Positions 63,283 through 64,000 of a DNA stretch of 64,000 bases are shown one piece after another. Below the pieces are notes generated by a model that was not told the origin of the DNA, did not search any database, and saw only the letters and a program-made list of their open reading frames with translations. Both the position numbers and the translations under genes were made by a program. The stretch lies in the NCBI GenBank assembly GCA_013298695.1, contig JAAFIS010000008.1, forward strand, positions 123,225-187,224. The letters are read 5' to 3'. Positions within the stretch are counted from its first letter, which is position 1; each line of letters opens with the position of its first letter. Source of the DNA: Betaproteobacteria bacterium. Lineage in GTDB: Bacteria > Pseudomonadota > Gammaproteobacteria > Burkholderiales > Casimicrobiaceae.

Positions 63283-64000
63283 ATGAGACGTAGGCTGTTG
63301 GCTCTCGCACGAGTGGCATGGATGGGTGTCGCGGTCCTTATTAGCGGAGCTGCGTTAGCACAGGACCCTGTGAACGGGCGCGCGCTCTATAACACCGCTT
63401 TAGTTGTCGGCGGTCTGAGTTGTGGTGCAGGCTCATGTCATGGACCCAACCCGCTCCTTAATATCAACCGTATATCAAACGGCGACACACCAGGCGGCAT
63501 CGGCTTCGCGATTAGCACTGTCCGTCAGATGTCATTTCTGCGCGGCAACGTTAGTGCAGCCCAGCTCACCGATCTTGCAGCCTACATTGCGAATCCTGCG
63601 GCCGCGAATGGTGCGGCGGTTTCGCTTTCTGAAACTGCGCTGAATTTCGGTAGCGTTACCTTAGGGCAGAAGAGCACGCGCGCTATCACTATCACTAACA
63701 GCGGTGGCGGGCCGCTTACGGTGACCTCGGTTTCATCGAACTTGTCCGACTTTTCGGTTGCTAGCAACACGTGCACGCAGGTTGCACCGAGCGCGACTTG
63801 CGCCTTTTCTGTTTCGTTTTCACCGGCGTTGGTCGGCACTAGAAACGCGTCAGTGACGATTGCCCATAACGCTACGGGCGGAAGTACCGCCGTGCCACTT
63901 ACTGGAATCGGCACTCAGGCTGCACAGGCAACGGTTGCGCTGTCAGTCGCTTCGATTGATTTTGGGCGCGCATTTGTCGGCCAGATTTCGAGTGTGCGCC
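63283..64000 (+). CDS. Exported cytochrome c-like protein with ASH/choice-of-anchor-D repeats, 3' end missing
   Basis: Open frame from the ATG at 63283 to the window edge (239 codons). Signal peptide MRRRLLALARVAWMGVAVLI...ALA. Then a cytochrome-like domain: GRALYNTALVVGGLSCGAGS followed by CHGPNP, i.e. C-x4-C-H instead of the normal C-x2-C-H, with possible distal Met in VRQMSFLRGN. From about residue 112, repeated beta-sandwich units (LNFGSVTLGQKSTRAITITN; SIDFGRAFVGQISSVR) of the choice-of-anchor-D/ASH type. It lies 90 bases after the DUF1501 gene and probably belongs to that cluster. Haem binding is inferred, not certain. Confidence 0.75.
   Translation, partial: MRRRLLALARVAWMGVAVLISGAALAQDPVNGRALYNTALVVGGLSCGAGSCHGPNPLLNINRISNGDTPGGIGFAISTVRQMSFLRGNVSAAQLTDLAAYIANPAAANGAAVSLSETALNFGSVTLGQKSTRAITITNSGGGPLTVTSVSSNLSDFSVASNTCTQVAPSATCAFSVSFSPALVGTRNASVTIAHNATGGSTAVPLTGIGTQAAQATVALSVASIDFGRAFVGQISSVR

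Overview
The window looks like chromosome of a free-living betaproteobacterium (Burkholderiales-like) with mid-50s % GC. The reasons are the neighbourhoods pepA-holC-valS, ispB facing rplU-rpmA, and alaC-hom-thrC, and the style of the housekeeping proteins. I cannot name a genus. There are no phage, transposase or CRISPR genes. The window holds one tRNA (Arg, anticodon CCT) and no rRNA.

Layout. 1-3.5 kb: the 3' part of an exported low-complexity protein, class I fructose-bisphosphate aldolase, a sigma-54-type promoter before a secreted EF-hand protein, and aroE. 3.5-13.6 kb: a split locus for a cytoplasmic SoeABC-type sulfite dehydrogenase. soeB-soeC and a STAS-less SulP transporter lie 3.7 kb from soeA. 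An AraC regulator, an AhpD-like protein, an ATP-grasp protein and a VTT-domain membrane protein lie between. soeA and soeB carry palindromic repeats that are translated in frame. 13.8-23.4 kb: secreted proteins, a phytanoyl-CoA-dioxygenase-like enzyme, a small P-loop kinase, dnaJ, a hybrid histidine kinase with a NarL-type response regulator, and a Tat-exported metallo-beta-lactamase-fold enzyme. 23.7-35.6 kb: mmsA, ispB, an rplU with an extra helix-hairpin-helix domain, rpmA, lptFG, pepA, holC and valS. 35.7-40 kb: a 1264-residue secreted G8/beta-helix/PA14 protein translationally coupled to a lipoprotein. 40-47 kb: small accessory genes, including a low-GC gene ending in an attC-like site, a GNAT gene and a frameshifted GFA-family pseudogene. 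47-53 kb: an orphan ABC ATPase and the alanine/threonine genes, with a different REP family in every spacer. 53-64 kb: a MesD-like methionine synthase, a tRNA followed by a perfect hairpin, an M61 peptidase, and an exported DUF1800/DUF1501/cytochrome-like cluster that runs off the right edge.

How genes work together. SoeABC plus the SulP carrier would oxidise sulfite at the cytoplasmic face of the membrane and move sulfate. AlaC, Hom, ThrC and the MesD-like enzyme belong to alanine and aspartate-family amino acid synthesis. LptF/LptG export LPS. The hybrid kinase and response regulator probably form a phosphorelay.

The main oddities are the in-frame repeats in soeA/soeB, the extended L21, a 17-bp palindrome family built on CCCAATT-N-AATTGGG, a CPFN/dockerin-like module shared by two unrelated exported proteins, and a perfect 21-bp stem that begins inside the tRNA CCA end. 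I saw no complete, wholly new multi-gene system. All calls rest on reading the sequence and remembered family features; no search was run.
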